This document shows positions 1-9,300 of a DNA stretch of 64,000 nt, one piece after another (the first letter of the stretch is position 1; every line of letters starts with the position of its first letter). The stretch lies in contig CAYZIS010000010.1 in NCBI GenBank assembly GCA_964478545.1, positions 18,289-82,288 on the forward strand, in the 5' to 3' direction. A program made the translations under genes and the position numbers. The notes under the pieces are model-generated. The model was not told the DNA's origin and ran no database searches. It saw only the letters and a list, made by a program, of their open reading frames with translations. This DNA is from DQWO01 sp964478545 (GTDB lineage Bacteria; Desulfobacterota; Anaeroferrophillalia; Anaeroferrophillales; Anaeroferrophillaceae).

Positions 1-92
1 TTAGGCGTGCCATCCTCACCCACGGTAGAAAAAATAACCGGCCCCTCTTTTTCATCCCATGCTTTGGATACTGTTTCCGGTAATACCACCAT
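1..92 (-). CDS. Pyridoxamine 5'-phosphate oxidase-like flavoprotein, N-terminus only
   Basis: Reverse-strand reading frame starting with ATG at 92 and running off the left edge of the window. The thirty visible residues begin MVVLPETVSKAWDEKEGP and continue into VIFSTVGEDGTPN, the usual opening of PNPOx-like split-barrel FMN-binding proteins. A strong Shine-Dalgarno (AAGGAGG) lies about 7 bases upstream and fixes the start. Only the first beta strands are visible, so substrate and cofactor cannot be judged; family assignment is from N-terminal resemblance only. Confidence 0.6.
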   Translation of the reverse strand, partial: MVVLPETVSKAWDEKEGPVIFSTVGEDGTP

Positions 93-617
93 TACATTCC
101 TCCTTCATAATATTTTGTTAACAGTTAAAAATTCTACTTAGTGTCCATCCGGAAACACCAGTTTCCGGGATGGAAATTACTTAAATCACTCTTCCAATAC
201 TCTATTCTGGGCAATCATCGACATAACGATGTGCAGTCCACATTTTGACAGTTCGATCCAAATTTATGACAGTTTTTTATTATTTCTAATACTTACAAAC
301 CCTAAAAAAAACTGGAGATAAATGAATTGCAAAATTTTTTATCAGTATATTTTCTATAATGCACCCTACCCTTTTGAATTGTAAATAAATATTACCATTT
401 TTTTATCTCAAGTTACAGAGAATTCTCAAATAAATTCCCCTGATTCATCGGCATAGCCACAGACAACTAATTGCTGGTTTTGGAAGCAGCTAAGCTTATC
501 CACATTCACATCAACACCACAGCCAGTCTAGCAACATGATCATAGTCATGCTAAAAATTCCCGGGAAAATGAAAAATCCCGCACTGTATGGTGCTACTAT
601 AAGCCAACTCCCCTTAT
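93..617. other. Intergenic stretch without a convincing gene
   Basis: AT-rich sequence between the divergent PNPOx-like gene and the truncated EAL gene. It holds the 31-bp inverted repeat at 144-174. A 20-codon ORF at 322-384 has an upstream GGAG, but nothing supports it. No promoter or RNA gene could be recognised with confidence. Confidence 0.5.
144..174. repeat. Imperfect inverted repeat (hairpin)
   Basis: Left arm TCCATCCGGAAAC, loop ACCA, right arm GTTTCCGGGATGGA. The arms pair over 13 positions with one bulged base. There is no T tract, so it is not a simple terminator. The preceding 12-mer CTTAGTGTCCAT (137-148) occurs again at 51063-51074, where it also enters a palindrome (TGTCCAT-TG-ATGGACA). 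This hints at a dispersed palindromic repeat or operator family. Confidence 0.55.
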
Positions 618-1658
618 GTGGAAATTGTTGCCTGCAAACTGGTCAGCATATTCAATAAACCCTTATGGGTGGAATCACGCGAAATCTACACTACCGTCAA
701 CATTGGCATCAGCGTCTATCCGGATGATGGACAGACAGTTGACCATATTATGCAGTACGCCGATATGGCCATGTACCATGCCAAGGAAAATGGTCGTAAT
801 ACCTACCGGTTCTTTTCCAACGAAATGTGTCAAGCTTCAGAAGAACGGATGCTTATTGCCGGACATTTAAGGCATGCCCTTGATAATGATGAGTTGTCGC
901 TGGCTTTTCAGCCCAAGATAGATATCATCAACAACAGAATTGTTGGAGCAGAAGCACTGTTACGCTGGAACAATCCTGTATTAGGCAATATTCCTACAAA
1001 TAAGTTCATTCCACTGGCTGAGGAAATGGGATTTATTGAAAAAATAGGGACTTGGGTTCTGGAAGCTTCATGCAGGGAGGCCAGGAAATGGCAGAAACTT
1101 TCTGTCAAAAAATTACATGTTGCGGTAAATATCTCCCCTCAGCAGTTTCGTGCCGGCACCCTATTAGATGCTGTAGATCAGGCCCTGAAGTCCAGCGGAT
1201 TGCCTCCTGAATGGTTGGAATTGGAAATAACAGAAAGCCTACTTTTGCAAGATACTCATAAACCAATTGAAACCCTCAACACACTCCATCAAAGAAATAT
1301 TTGTCTGGCGTTGGATGATTTTGGAACAGGATATTCTTCTTTGAGTTATCTCAAACAATTTCCATTACAGGTATTGAAAATAGATAGAAGTTTTATTCAC
1401 GATCTGGTGGACAATAAAAATGATAGGACTTTGATTAAAGCAATCATTGCCATGGCTTACAGTCTGAATCTTGAAATCGTGACAGAAGGAGTCGAAAACA
1501 AACAACAGCTCAAGTTTCTGCAGCAATGCGGCGTCAGTATTGTCCAGGGTTTTCTTTTCAGCCCCCCGGTAACAGCCGATGAATTTCGTAAAATGCTGCT
1601 AGTTGACGCTGAAAAAGAACCTGGGACTGCCAAACTATCGATGGTGATAAACACCTAA
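618..1658 (+). CDS. EAL-domain c-di-GMP phosphodiesterase with truncated GGDEF (5'-truncated gene)
   Basis: The product would hydrolyse cyclic di-GMP. The EAL domain looks complete over about residues 75-335: EAL motif at 112-114, the DDFGTGYSSL segment at 233-242, KIDRSF near 254 and the VTEGVE motif near 290. In front of it lies only the last third of a GGDEF domain (VNIGISVYPDDG at 27-38, then the YADMAMYHAKENGRN helix); the GGDEF active site and any sensor domain are missing. The frame opens with GTG at 618, has no ribosome site, and an in-frame TAA lies at 600-602. The gene has therefore lost its 5' part and may be a remnant, although an EAL-only protein could still be active if translated. 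Confidence 0.75.
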   Translation: MEIVACKLVSIFNKPLWVESREIYTTVNIGISVYPDDGQTVDHIMQYADMAMYHAKENGRNTYRFFSNEMCQASEERMLIAGHLRHALDNDELSLAFQPKIDIINNRIVGAEALLRWNNPVLGNIPTNKFIPLAEEMGFIEKIGTWVLEASCREARKWQKLSVKKLHVAVNISPQQFRAGTLLDAVDQALKSSGLPPEWLELEITESLLLQDTHKPIETLNTLHQRNICLALDDFGTGYSSLSYLKQFPLQVLKIDRSFIHDLVDNKNDRTLIKAIIAMAYSLNLEIVTEGVENKQQLKFLQQCGVSIVQGFLFSPPVTADEFRKMLLVDAEKEPGTAKLSMVINT

Positions 1659-1659
1659 A

Positions 1660-1817
1660 TTAAGCGATTAGCTTTTAGCAGTTAGCTATTAGTTTAGTAA
1701 TTACAAGATGTTTAATTCTTACAGATCCTCACCCGTTGGGTGTTGTTACTAATCAACGTAAAGCCCTGCTTTTTAAAAGCTAAATGCTAATAGCTAACCA
1801 CTAATGGCTCAGCTTAA
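1660..1817. repeat. Palindromic AGCTAA-rich repeat element
   Basis: The arms 1660-1695 and 1775-1817 are largely complementary. GTTAGCTATTAG (1681-1692) is matched exactly by CTAATAGCTAAC (1787-1798), and the outer ends TTAAGC / GCTTAA also pair. Both arms are built from variations of AGCTATTAGC. The roughly 80-bp centre contains no gene. The layout resembles a miniature inverted-repeat element or a folded repeat inserted downstream of the EAL gene. Together with 1818-2000, which shows nothing else, it fills the gap before the superoxide reductase gene. Confidence 0.5.
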
Positions 1818-2000
1818 TAAACAATAAATGAGATTCATCCGCAACTGACAGCAGCACATCCCGTATACCTGCTTCTCCATCATCAAAATATTCACCCAGG
1901 CTGTTATTGATTTTTGAACAAGATGGATTATATTTATCTATGATACTTTATCCGAGCAGCAGTAGAGCCATCTGAAAACGTTTGCAGCGGGGAGGTTACA

Positions 2001-2351
2001 ATGAATTTTGCCGAAATCATTAAAACAGCAGGTGATGAGGGTAAAGAAAAACATGTACCAACCATTACGGTTGACAAAGGTTACAAGAAAGGAAGAGATA
2101 TCGTCAGGGTGGTGGTCGGCCATGAAACCACCCATCCCAATACCGAAGCCCATCATATCGCCTGGATTGAACTCTACGGCGTAAAAAAAGATAACGACCA
2201 GGTTATCGGCTTGGGACGGGCCACTTGGGCGCCGGTATATTCAAACCCCAACGTTCGCTTCCAGATCAACCAAATCGCTGACTTCAAATCTTTCCACGCT
2301 CTGGCCTATTGCAATATCCATGGTCTTTGGGGAAATTCACTGGAGGTATAG
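2001..2351 (+). CDS. Superoxide reductase, 1Fe neelaredoxin type
   Basis: A 116-residue cytoplasmic non-heme iron enzyme that reduces superoxide to hydrogen peroxide without making oxygen; typical of anaerobes. It lacks the N-terminal desulforedoxin (FeCys4) domain, so it is the one-iron class. The catalytic residues are visible: Glu16-Lys17-His18 (EKHVP motif), His45 and His51 in the THPNT...HH segment, and Cys104 and His107 in CNIHGLW. These match the Glu/His4Cys site of archaeal and bacterial neelaredoxins. The start is supported by GGGGAGG just upstream. It is a single gene, with uppP convergent downstream. Confidence 0.92.
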   Translation: MNFAEIIKTAGDEGKEKHVPTITVDKGYKKGRDIVRVVVGHETTHPNTEAHHIAWIELYGVKKDNDQVIGLGRATWAPVYSNPNVRFQINQIADFKSFHALAYCNIHGLWGNSLEV

Positions 2352-2415
2352 CCGAGACTGGAAACTTCATCAACTTGCTGATTTAAGAAAGGTCAGGGAA
2401 GGTTTACTGCCATTT

Positions 2416-3228
2416 TCAGCCAACCATTATGACCAGCATCCCCAGGACTGTGCAGTAGATAGCAAAAATATACAGAGAATGGTGGCTCAGATAGGCAATC
2501 AGCCAGCGAATGGCAATATATCCAGCAACCATGGCGGTGAAAAATCCCACCAGCAGGGGCAGCAGAAGACCGTCCATACCGGGCAGGTGAAAAAGGTCAT
2601 CCAAGGCCAAAATCCCGGCACCAAGCATGACCGGTACAGACATCAGGAAAGAGAACCGGGCAGCTGAGCTGCGATCAAAATGCCGGGTCATCCCCCCGGC
2701 AATGGTGGAACCAGAGCGGGAAACCCCAGGCAGTAAAGCCAGCACTTGGGAGAGTCCAATCCACAAGGCATCCCACCAGGAAAGTTCTTCCATCCTGCGG
2801 TTCCTATGCCCGACTTTTTCGGCAACCACCAGCAGAACTGCAGTCAGGAGCAGGCAAAAACCAGAAGCCTGAGCACTGTTAAACGCCGTTTCAATCTTAT
2901 CTTTGAAAAGCAGCCCTACCACTACCGCCGGGATAGTCGCCAGGATCAGGTACCAACCAAGGCAGGCATCATGTTCAGCAAAAGGCCGGCCCTTGAATAA
3001 TGACCTGAAAAAGGATCGGGAAATATTCACCAGATCATGCCAAAAATAAACAAACACGGCAAAAAGCGTCCCCCATTGCACCAGGACATCAAAAACAAAA
3101 ACCTGGGGACCGGCAAAGTGCCAGCCGAGAAAATGGGGAACCAGAACCAGATGGCCGGAACTCGAAATCGGGATAAATTCAGTCAGCCCCTGAACAATAC
3201 CAAGAATAATTGCCTGCAGCACGGTCAT
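2416..3228 (-). CDS. uppP: Undecaprenyl-diphosphatase (BacA/UppP)
   Basis: Integral membrane phosphatase that regenerates undecaprenyl phosphate for peptidoglycan and other cell-wall polymers, and whose overexpression gives bacitracin resistance. The protein is about 270 residues, normal for the family, with many hydrophobic helices. Both signature segments are present: EFIPISSSGHL near residue 20 (catalytic Glu and Ser-rich loop) and PGVSRSGST near residue 170. The frame can be extended three codons to a TTG, but GGGAG lies 9 bases before the ATG at 3228 and would abut the TTG, so the ATG is preferred. Confidence 0.93.
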   Translation of the reverse strand: MTVLQAIILGIVQGLTEFIPISSSGHLVLVPHFLGWHFAGPQVFVFDVLVQWGTLFAVFVYFWHDLVNISRSFFRSLFKGRPFAEHDACLGWYLILATIPAVVVGLLFKDKIETAFNSAQASGFCLLLTAVLLVVAEKVGHRNRRMEELSWWDALWIGLSQVLALLPGVSRSGSTIAGGMTRHFDRSSAARFSFLMSVPVMLGAGILALDDLFHLPGMDGLLLPLLVGFFTAMVAGYIAIRWLIAYLSHHSLYIFAIYCTVLGMLVIMVG

Positions 3229-3377
3229 TCCATACAACTCCCTGAAAGATCAGCTGGCAATACGGTAAAACGGAAGTAGAAACAATGGGGAAGAAAGGAT
3301 AATGACATTTCTATGGCAAAAAAAAGGGTTGCAACAAGTTAAGGATCATCAATATCATTGCAACCCCTTGATTTTAT

Positions 3378-3454
3378 TGGTGCCCCCAGCGCGACTCGAA
3401 CACGCGGCCTGCGGATTAGGAATCCGTCGCTCTATCCACCTGAGCTATGGGGGC
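3378..3454 (-). tRNA. tRNA-Arg (anticodon CCU)
   Basis: The reverse strand folds into a cloverleaf. The acceptor GCCCCCA (5' end at 3454) pairs with TGGGGGC and is followed by discriminator A and an encoded CCA (3378-3380). The anticodon loop TTCCTAA gives CCU, reading AGG arginine codons. The T loop GTTCGAGTC is canonical. Confidence 0.96.
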
Positions 3455-3514
3455 AAGGTTTTATTTTAATGCACTTCTTATAGCACATTTATCAGATTGG
3501 TCAACAAAGATCAC

Positions 3515-3543
3515 AAAAAAAGGAGGGGTGAATACCCCCTCCC
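3515..3543 (-). terminator. Rho-independent terminator of the fadEBA operon
   Basis: On the reverse strand GGAGGGGG-TATT-CACCCCTCC is followed by seven T residues, about 80 bases beyond the thiolase stop. It ends the fad operon before the tRNA-Arg gene. Confidence 0.8.
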
Positions 3544-3622
3544 AGATTACACCAATGCTGGTACTTAATAATTCATGAAACAACTAGGAAACATGGTTTA
3601 GCAGCCTTAACTTTCAAAAATT

Positions 3623-4810
3623 CTAAAGCATTTCAATAATGGCAGCAGCTCCCATCCCCCCACCAATACACATGGACACAATCCCCCGTTTCTTTTTCCG
3701 GCGTTTCAACTCATAGATCAGCTGGGTGGTCAGCTTAGCCCCGGTGCAACCAAGAGGATGTCCAAGAGCAATGGCTCCGCCGTTAGGATTCACATCACCA
3801 TTCCAGTAACGCTTTTCCAAGCCCAATTGCAGCAGGGAATAAATACACTGAGAGGCAAAAGCTTCATTAATCTCAAAAAGGTCAATATCTTTGGTTTTAA
3901 GTCCGGCCTGCTGCAGGACTTTAGGAATGGCAAACGCTGGCCCGACCCCCATTACTTCCGGTTCCACACCGGCTATAGCATAATTAGTTAATTTTGCCAG
4001 TGGCTCAAATCCCAGCTTTTTCGCCTTTTCGGCACTCATCAGCAGGGTAAAAGCCGCGCCATCCGTCATTTGTGATGAATTGGCGGCAGTTGCCGACCCC
4101 CCGACCTTGAATGGCGATTTCAGTTTCGCCATTTTTTCCAGCGATGCTGGCCAACAAACACCATCATCCATTTCAAAAGGAACCTCGACATGGATTTTTT
4201 TCCCCTGTTTGTCAGTGGTATAATTCCAAGCATTGATAGGAATGATCTGCTCCTTGAATTTTCCTGCTTCTATCGCTTCATGGGCTCGACGATTACTCTC
4301 CATACCCACCTTGTCCTGATCCTCACGGGTTATGTTATATCTTTCCGCCACGTTTTCAGCCGTAATTCCCATGGATACATAGGTATTAGGCAAATCGCCC
4401 CAACCTGGATGGGGACGAAAGATACTGCCACCCATGGGAATATGGCTCATGCTTTCCGTCCCTCCGGCAATGATGACATCTGACCAACCAGCCTGAATTT
4501 TAGCGGTTGCATCAGCAATTGCCTGAATCCCCGAAGAACAGAAACGATTAACGGTCATCCCACAGGTTTCGATGGGCAAACCGGCACCGAGACTGATCAC
4601 CCGACCAATATTCATGCCCTGTTCCGCTTCAGGAAAGGCACAACCACATATCAAATCATCAACATCTTCCGGTTTAAGTTTCGGAACCCGGGCCAAAAGC
4701 CCTTTCACCACCTGAATGCCTATTTCATCACCCCTGGTCTGGGACAATCCCCCTTTTTTATAACGTCCACCAGGGCTTCTTACTGAGGCAACAATAACTG
4801 CATCCTGCAT
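3623..4810 (-). CDS. fadA: Acetyl-CoA acyltransferase (3-ketoacyl-CoA thiolase)
   Basis: Last step of beta-oxidation: thiolytic cleavage of 3-ketoacyl-CoA to acetyl-CoA and a shortened acyl-CoA. Numbering from the ATG at 4810 gives 395 residues, the usual thiolase length. The nucleophile Cys91 sits in VNRFCSSG, NEAFA is near 315, His351 in ALGHPLG and Cys381 in CIGGGMG. The longer frame upstream is rejected because GGAGG lies 7 bases before this ATG (MQDAVIVASVRSP is a typical thiolase start). It is the third gene of fadE-fadB-fadA; the 68-bp gap to fadB carries no terminator. Confidence 0.93.
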   Translation of the reverse strand: MQDAVIVASVRSPGGRYKKGGLSQTRGDEIGIQVVKGLLARVPKLKPEDVDDLICGCAFPEAEQGMNIGRVISLGAGLPIETCGMTVNRFCSSGIQAIADATAKIQAGWSDVIIAGGTESMSHIPMGGSIFRPHPGWGDLPNTYVSMGITAENVAERYNITREDQDKVGMESNRRAHEAIEAGKFKEQIIPINAWNYTTDKQGKKIHVEVPFEMDDGVCWPASLEKMAKLKSPFKVGGSATAANSSQMTDGAAFTLLMSAEKAKKLGFEPLAKLTNYAIAGVEPEVMGVGPAFAIPKVLQQAGLKTKDIDLFEINEAFASQCIYSLLQLGLEKRYWNGDVNPNGGAIALGHPLGCTGAKLTTQLIYELKRRKKKRGIVSMCIGGGMGAAAIIEML

Positions 4811-4878
4811 AATAGTCCTCCATTCTTCCATCTCAAAAAAACCACTAGGATTTATTTTCCCGACCGGCTGAAATATGA

Positions 4879-7296
4879 TTAATTCCGTAATGGTTTGCCG
4901 TTTTTCAACATATACATCATGCGGTCCTGGGTTTTGGTTTCCCCACATAAGCTCAAAAAAGCCTCTCGCTCAAGATCAAGGATCAGATCCTCGGAAACAT
5001 ACGTACCCTCGGCACAGTCACCGCCGGAAATTATTGCGGCCAGTTTTTTGGCCACAAATTTATCATAATCGCTAATATAGTTACCAGCCCGCATGTTATA
5101 TAAAATGGAATCCACCATACCCTGGAAGTTTTCTCCCATAACCGGAATCATAGCAGGACTTGGCTGCCGGTAAAACTGAGCTAATCCCAGAACTACGTTT
5201 TTGGCATCATAAATCTGCTGATCACGGTTCATACTGATGTTATCAGTTTTACGGATATAGCCAAGTTCTTGGGCTTCCACCGCACTGGTAGCCACCTTGG
5301 CCATCCCGATATTCTCAAACACCTTCTGATAATAGGTCTGCATATTAAGACCATTGGCAATAGTCCCGTCAGGAATCCCCTCAGTACAACGAACCATCAA
5401 CTCCTTAATGCCACCACCGGCAGGGATCACACCAACTCCTACCTCAACCAACCCCATATAAGTTTCACCATGGGGTTGACAACGATCACCATGCATAGAG
5501 ATTTCACAACCACCACCGAGCGCCATACCGGCCGGGGCAGTAACCACCGGTCTGGCGGCATATTTAAGCCGCATATTGGCATATTGAAAATCATGGATCA
5601 TTTTGTCGAGGATATCCCAATCACCCTGCTGAATAGTGACAAAAACCTGAAAAAGATTGGCCCCGACCGAAAAGTTTGTTCCATGGTTGGCCACCACCAA
5701 GCCGAGGAAATCTTTTTCAACAATATCACAGCTTTCATAAATCATGGCACCAACATCACCGTCAATGACGTTCATTTTGGTATGAAATTCCAGGCAGGCC
5801 ACCCCGTCACCAATATCAATGAGACTGGCGCCGGCACTGGAAGCGACCACCCGGTTACGCTCTTTCAGCACCGGGAGCAGGATGATTTTCGGATTTTCCT
5901 CCAGTTTAACATAATCCTTGTCGGCAAAATCATAATAATAATGACCATCGTCTTTTTGCAGATAAAAAGAAGGATGACCGGTCTTGAGCATCTCACTGAT
6001 TTTTTTCGGCACTTTCAGTTTCAGCTCTTTCATTACTTTGACAACTTCCTGCACTCCCAGCACATCCCAGGTCTCAAAAGGTCCAAGCTTATGATTATAC
6101 CCCCACTTCATGGTATTATCGATGGTAACCACCGTATCGCAAATTTCAGGAATGCGGTTGGCAGCATAAATAAAGTTACGACAGAGATATTCTCTGGCCA
6201 CTTCAGCGGCCACATCAGTCCCCTGAAACAAACGCCGCAACTTGGCGGCAAAGCCACCCGGCTCCTTTTTTGCCGCCTGCAGTGATGCATACCGGGGCTT
6301 TGCAAAAGAAACATATTCCATCGTCCGATAGTCAAGGGCCAATTTTAGCCGTTTACCTTTTTCATCTTTGGTTTTTTTATAAAAACCCTGCCTGGTTTTG
6401 TTCCCCAGCCATTTGTTTTCCACCATTTTGACCATAAAATCACGGGCTACAAACATTTCCCGCATCTCATCATCAGGAACCGCCGCATAGAGATTATTCA
6501 TAACATGAAAACCAACATCGATTCCCACCAGATCCATGGTGCCACAAATAGAGGACCCAGGACAGCCAACAGCCTTACCAATAATAGCATCCAGTTCCGG
6601 GACTGATAGATTCTTTTCAACCATAATATCAATCGCATTGGCAATATCGAAAACCCCGATCCGGTTGCCAACAAAATTTGGCACATCCTTGCAAACTACC
6701 ACTCCCTTGCCCAGGACGTCCTCACAAAAAGAAGACATGAAGGCAACAACCTCAGCATCAGTTTCCTCTCCGGGAATAACCTCAACCAGCTTCATATAAC
6801 GGGGAGGATTAAAGAAGTGAACCCCCAAAAACCTTTTTTTTAATGATTTTGGCAGATTGGCGGAAATATCCTTTATAGGCAGTCCCGAAGTATTGGTGGA
6901 AACAATACAGTTCTTGCTGATCACCTTTGCCACTTTAGCCAACAACTCCTGTTTGATCTCCAGTTTTTCAACCACAACTTCAATTACCCAATCCACTTGG
7001 GAAAGTTTTTTCAAGTCATCTTCAAAATTACCGATGGTAATCATCTCGGCATTTTTCTTACTATAGAAGCTGGCAGGTTTTGATTTCAATGCGGCGTTGA
7101 GACCCCGGGCCGCGAAGCTGTTGCGCCATTTTGGATTTTCTCGGGTTAATCCCTGCTGCTGGTCGGCCTCTGTCAGCTCAAATGGCACAATATCAAGCAA
7201 CAGGCACTCAATACCGGCATTGGCCAGATGGGCGGCGATGGTGGCACCCATAACCCCGGCACCTAGAACCGCGGCTTTTTTTATTTCATATGACAT
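4879..7296 (-). CDS. 3-hydroxyacyl-CoA dehydrogenase / enoyl-CoA hydratase (FadN-type fusion)
   Basis: Bifunctional beta-oxidation enzyme that hydrates enoyl-CoA and oxidises the resulting L-3-hydroxyacyl-CoA with NAD+. The order is dehydrogenase first: a Rossmann motif VLGAGVMGATIAAHLANAG at residues 9-27, then the dehydrogenase C-terminal domains, then a crotonase fold in the last 300 residues (SVGANLF and the ALGGGCE oxyanion-hole segment). This is the reverse of E. coli FadB and matches Bacillus FadN. Length 805 residues is normal for FadN. A GGGGGG-rich ribosome site precedes the ATG. It lies 35 bases after fadE. Confidence 0.92.
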   Translation of the reverse strand: MSYEIKKAAVLGAGVMGATIAAHLANAGIECLLLDIVPFELTEADQQQGLTRENPKWRNSFAARGLNAALKSKPASFYSKKNAEMITIGNFEDDLKKLSQVDWVIEVVVEKLEIKQELLAKVAKVISKNCIVSTNTSGLPIKDISANLPKSLKKRFLGVHFFNPPRYMKLVEVIPGEETDAEVVAFMSSFCEDVLGKGVVVCKDVPNFVGNRIGVFDIANAIDIMVEKNLSVPELDAIIGKAVGCPGSSICGTMDLVGIDVGFHVMNNLYAAVPDDEMREMFVARDFMVKMVENKWLGNKTRQGFYKKTKDEKGKRLKLALDYRTMEYVSFAKPRYASLQAAKKEPGGFAAKLRRLFQGTDVAAEVAREYLCRNFIYAANRIPEICDTVVTIDNTMKWGYNHKLGPFETWDVLGVQEVVKVMKELKLKVPKKISEMLKTGHPSFYLQKDDGHYYYDFADKDYVKLEENPKIILLPVLKERNRVVASSAGASLIDIGDGVACLEFHTKMNVIDGDVGAMIYESCDIVEKDFLGLVVANHGTNFSVGANLFQVFVTIQQGDWDILDKMIHDFQYANMRLKYAARPVVTAPAGMALGGGCEISMHGDRCQPHGETYMGLVEVGVGVIPAGGGIKELMVRCTEGIPDGTIANGLNMQTYYQKVFENIGMAKVATSAVEAQELGYIRKTDNISMNRDQQIYDAKNVVLGLAQFYRQPSPAMIPVMGENFQGMVDSILYNMRAGNYISDYDKFVAKKLAAIISGGDCAEGTYVSEDLILDLEREAFLSLCGETKTQDRMMYMLKNGKPLRN

Positions 7297-7331
7297 GGTA
7301 CTCCCCCCTTTTCACCTCTTTATATCTACAG

Positions 7332-9194
7332 TTAGAAACCAAATGAAGCATCCAGCATTTCCACAGCAACCTTTTCCCGCATTTCAATGCTTTGACATTG
7401 GCTCTTAAGACTGTTTACCACTTCAACGATAAAATATTTTGCCGCAGCTATCTTGCCTTCATAAAATGCCACTTCTTCATTACTGCGAGCCAGAGACCGC
7501 TGGGCTGCCTTACCTTCCACCCCAGCCTCCTGATAAATAACTTCTAATTTTTCCACCGCAATTCCAGCAGCCTGGAGCAATTGCCATCCTACCATCAGGT
7601 TACCAAAAATCATCAGGTAAGGACGGGCATTGAGAATAGGAATGACCAAACCAGAGCCTTCTGACCAAATACCAAAATTTTTGGTTAGATTTCCCACAGC
7701 CTGCAATGCTTCAGCCAAAATAGCAGCATATTTTTGCAGGATCTCATTTTTCTGAAGTTGGGCTACCGTTTTTCCGATTTCCTGCAACAGATTACGGACA
7801 TTTGCACCATGGCGCTGACCGAGTTTACGACCCACCAGATCAAGAGCCTGAATGCCATTGGTACCCTCATAGAGACAGGCAATTTTTGCATCCCGCAAGT
7901 ATTGTTCCACCGGATATTCACTACAATATCCATAGCCACCATAGATATCAATAGCCAATGAACAAATTTCTATGGCCTTATCAGAGGAGAAAGCTTTACA
8001 TACCGGCGTCATCAACTCAGCAAAGCCATGCCAATAATCCCGTTGTTCCGGAATTTCAGCAATTTCAGCCCGGTCAATGGAGTAGGCAACAAAATAATTC
8101 ATTGCTCTGATACCCTCTACATAGGCTTTCATCCAGAGTAGCGAACGCCGGATATCAGGATGTTCAATGATCGGCACCCCTTTTGCGGCAGGATTGCTGA
8201 ACTCCCAGATCGCCCGACTCTGGATGCGCTCCCGGGCATAGGCAAGAGAATGTTCATAGGCGGCCGTGGCATGCCCCAATCCCTGCATACCAACTTCCAA
8301 CCGGGCCTCGTTCATCATGTTGAACATGATGGGCATCCCCTGGCGCTCTTCACCAAGAAGTTCGCCAATACAATTTTCTTCCTCGCCAAAATTCAGGGTA
8401 CAGGTTGCTGACCCTTTAATCCCCATTTTATGTTCAATATTGCCAGTAAGCACATCATTGGACTCACCCAGCGCCCCATCATCATTGACTTTTATTTTAG
8501 GCACAATAAACAGAGATATCCCATCCGTTCCGGGAGGGTCTCCTTCAATCCGGGCCAGGACCGCATGAATATTATTCTCGGTCAAATCATGATCACCACT
8601 GGAAATAAAACATTTAGTCCCAACGATTTGATAGCGACCATCCAGCAATAGTTTCGCCCGGGTTTTCAGAGCTCCCACATCACTGCCGGCACCAGGCTCG
8701 GTCAGACACATAGTTCCACCCCATTGGCCAGTATACATTTTATCCATATACTTTCGCTGCTGGGTTTCCGTGCCATATTTTTCAATCAGTCCACCAGCAC
8801 CGCAGGTCAGGCCCGGATACATGACAAAGGAAAAATTGGCAGCATTGAACAACTCGGCACAGGCAGAGAAAACCGTTAGGGGCATTCCCTGGCCACCTAC
8901 TTCCACTGACCTGTGGGCGGCGTTCCAACCGGCCTCACAGTATTTTTTATAAGGTTCATGAAAACAGGGCGGGGCGAAAACCTGCCCATTTTTAAAAGTA
9001 CATCCCTGCTGATCACCGAGGTTGTAGGTGGGCAGAATTTCATTCACCGCCATTTTTTCCGCTTCACCAATCAACATATTGACATCCTCAACCGTATAAT
9101 CCTGATACTTTCCGGCAGCAAACAGGCTATCAACCCCAAGCTGTTCAAAAAGGACAAACTTCTGGTCTCTGATATTAACCAGTCCATTACTCAT
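7332..9194 (-). CDS. Acyl-CoA dehydrogenase
   Basis: FAD enzyme that catalyses the first, alpha-beta desaturation step of fatty-acid beta-oxidation. The 620-residue protein has the long form with a C-terminal extension seen in FadE-type and AidB-like dehydrogenases. Visible motifs are MCLTEPGAGSDVG (FAD/acyl site, about 165-177), the GTKCFISSGDHD strand, and LYEGTNGIQALDLVGRKL near 460, which carries the catalytic Glu of the family. The start has AAGGAAA upstream. It is first in the fadEBA transcription unit; a palindromic FadR-like site lies 25-42 bases upstream of the ATG. Confidence 0.92.
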   Translation of the reverse strand: MSNGLVNIRDQKFVLFEQLGVDSLFAAGKYQDYTVEDVNMLIGEAEKMAVNEILPTYNLGDQQGCTFKNGQVFAPPCFHEPYKKYCEAGWNAAHRSVEVGGQGMPLTVFSACAELFNAANFSFVMYPGLTCGAGGLIEKYGTETQQRKYMDKMYTGQWGGTMCLTEPGAGSDVGALKTRAKLLLDGRYQIVGTKCFISSGDHDLTENNIHAVLARIEGDPPGTDGISLFIVPKIKVNDDGALGESNDVLTGNIEHKMGIKGSATCTLNFGEEENCIGELLGEERQGMPIMFNMMNEARLEVGMQGLGHATAAYEHSLAYARERIQSRAIWEFSNPAAKGVPIIEHPDIRRSLLWMKAYVEGIRAMNYFVAYSIDRAEIAEIPEQRDYWHGFAELMTPVCKAFSSDKAIEICSLAIDIYGGYGYCSEYPVEQYLRDAKIACLYEGTNGIQALDLVGRKLGQRHGANVRNLLQEIGKTVAQLQKNEILQKYAAILAEALQAVGNLTKNFGIWSEGSGLVIPILNARPYLMIFGNLMVGWQLLQAAGIAVEKLEVIYQEAGVEGKAAQRSLARSNEEVAFYEGKIAAAKYFIVEVVNSLKSQCQSIEMREKVAVEMLDASFGF

Positions 9195-9218
9195 ATTTAT
9201 TTCCTTCTTCGAAATTTA

Positions 9219-9236
9219 TGGGTGATTGTTCATTCA
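9219..9236. promoter_or_regulatory. Candidate FadR-like (TetR) operator upstream of fadE
   Basis: The 18-mer TGGGTGATTGTTCATTCA lies in the fadE leader. Its halves match as an inverted repeat at 5 of 7 positions and the right half TCATTCA equals the Bacillus FadR consensus half-site. The same geometry, 7-4-7, is found upstream of the acyl-CoA ligase gene at 11723-11740. It is inferred to be bound by the TetR protein encoded at 9301-9921. Confidence 0.45.
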
Positions 9237-9300
9237 TTACAAAGATAAAAAACTATCAATTAATAACCAGGGTGATTACTGGTAATATTTGATAAAATTA

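Noticed and set aside
322..384. A 20-codon ORF with GGAG upstream and seven Phe/Tyr codons, resembling a second leader peptide
   Set aside because: No attenuator hairpins or biosynthetic gene follow; the AT-rich sequence alone yields such codons.
5269..6285. A 338-codon frame on the plus strand
   Set aside because: Lies fully inside the fadB-type gene on the other strand and has no protein-like pattern or ribosome site; antisense shadow.
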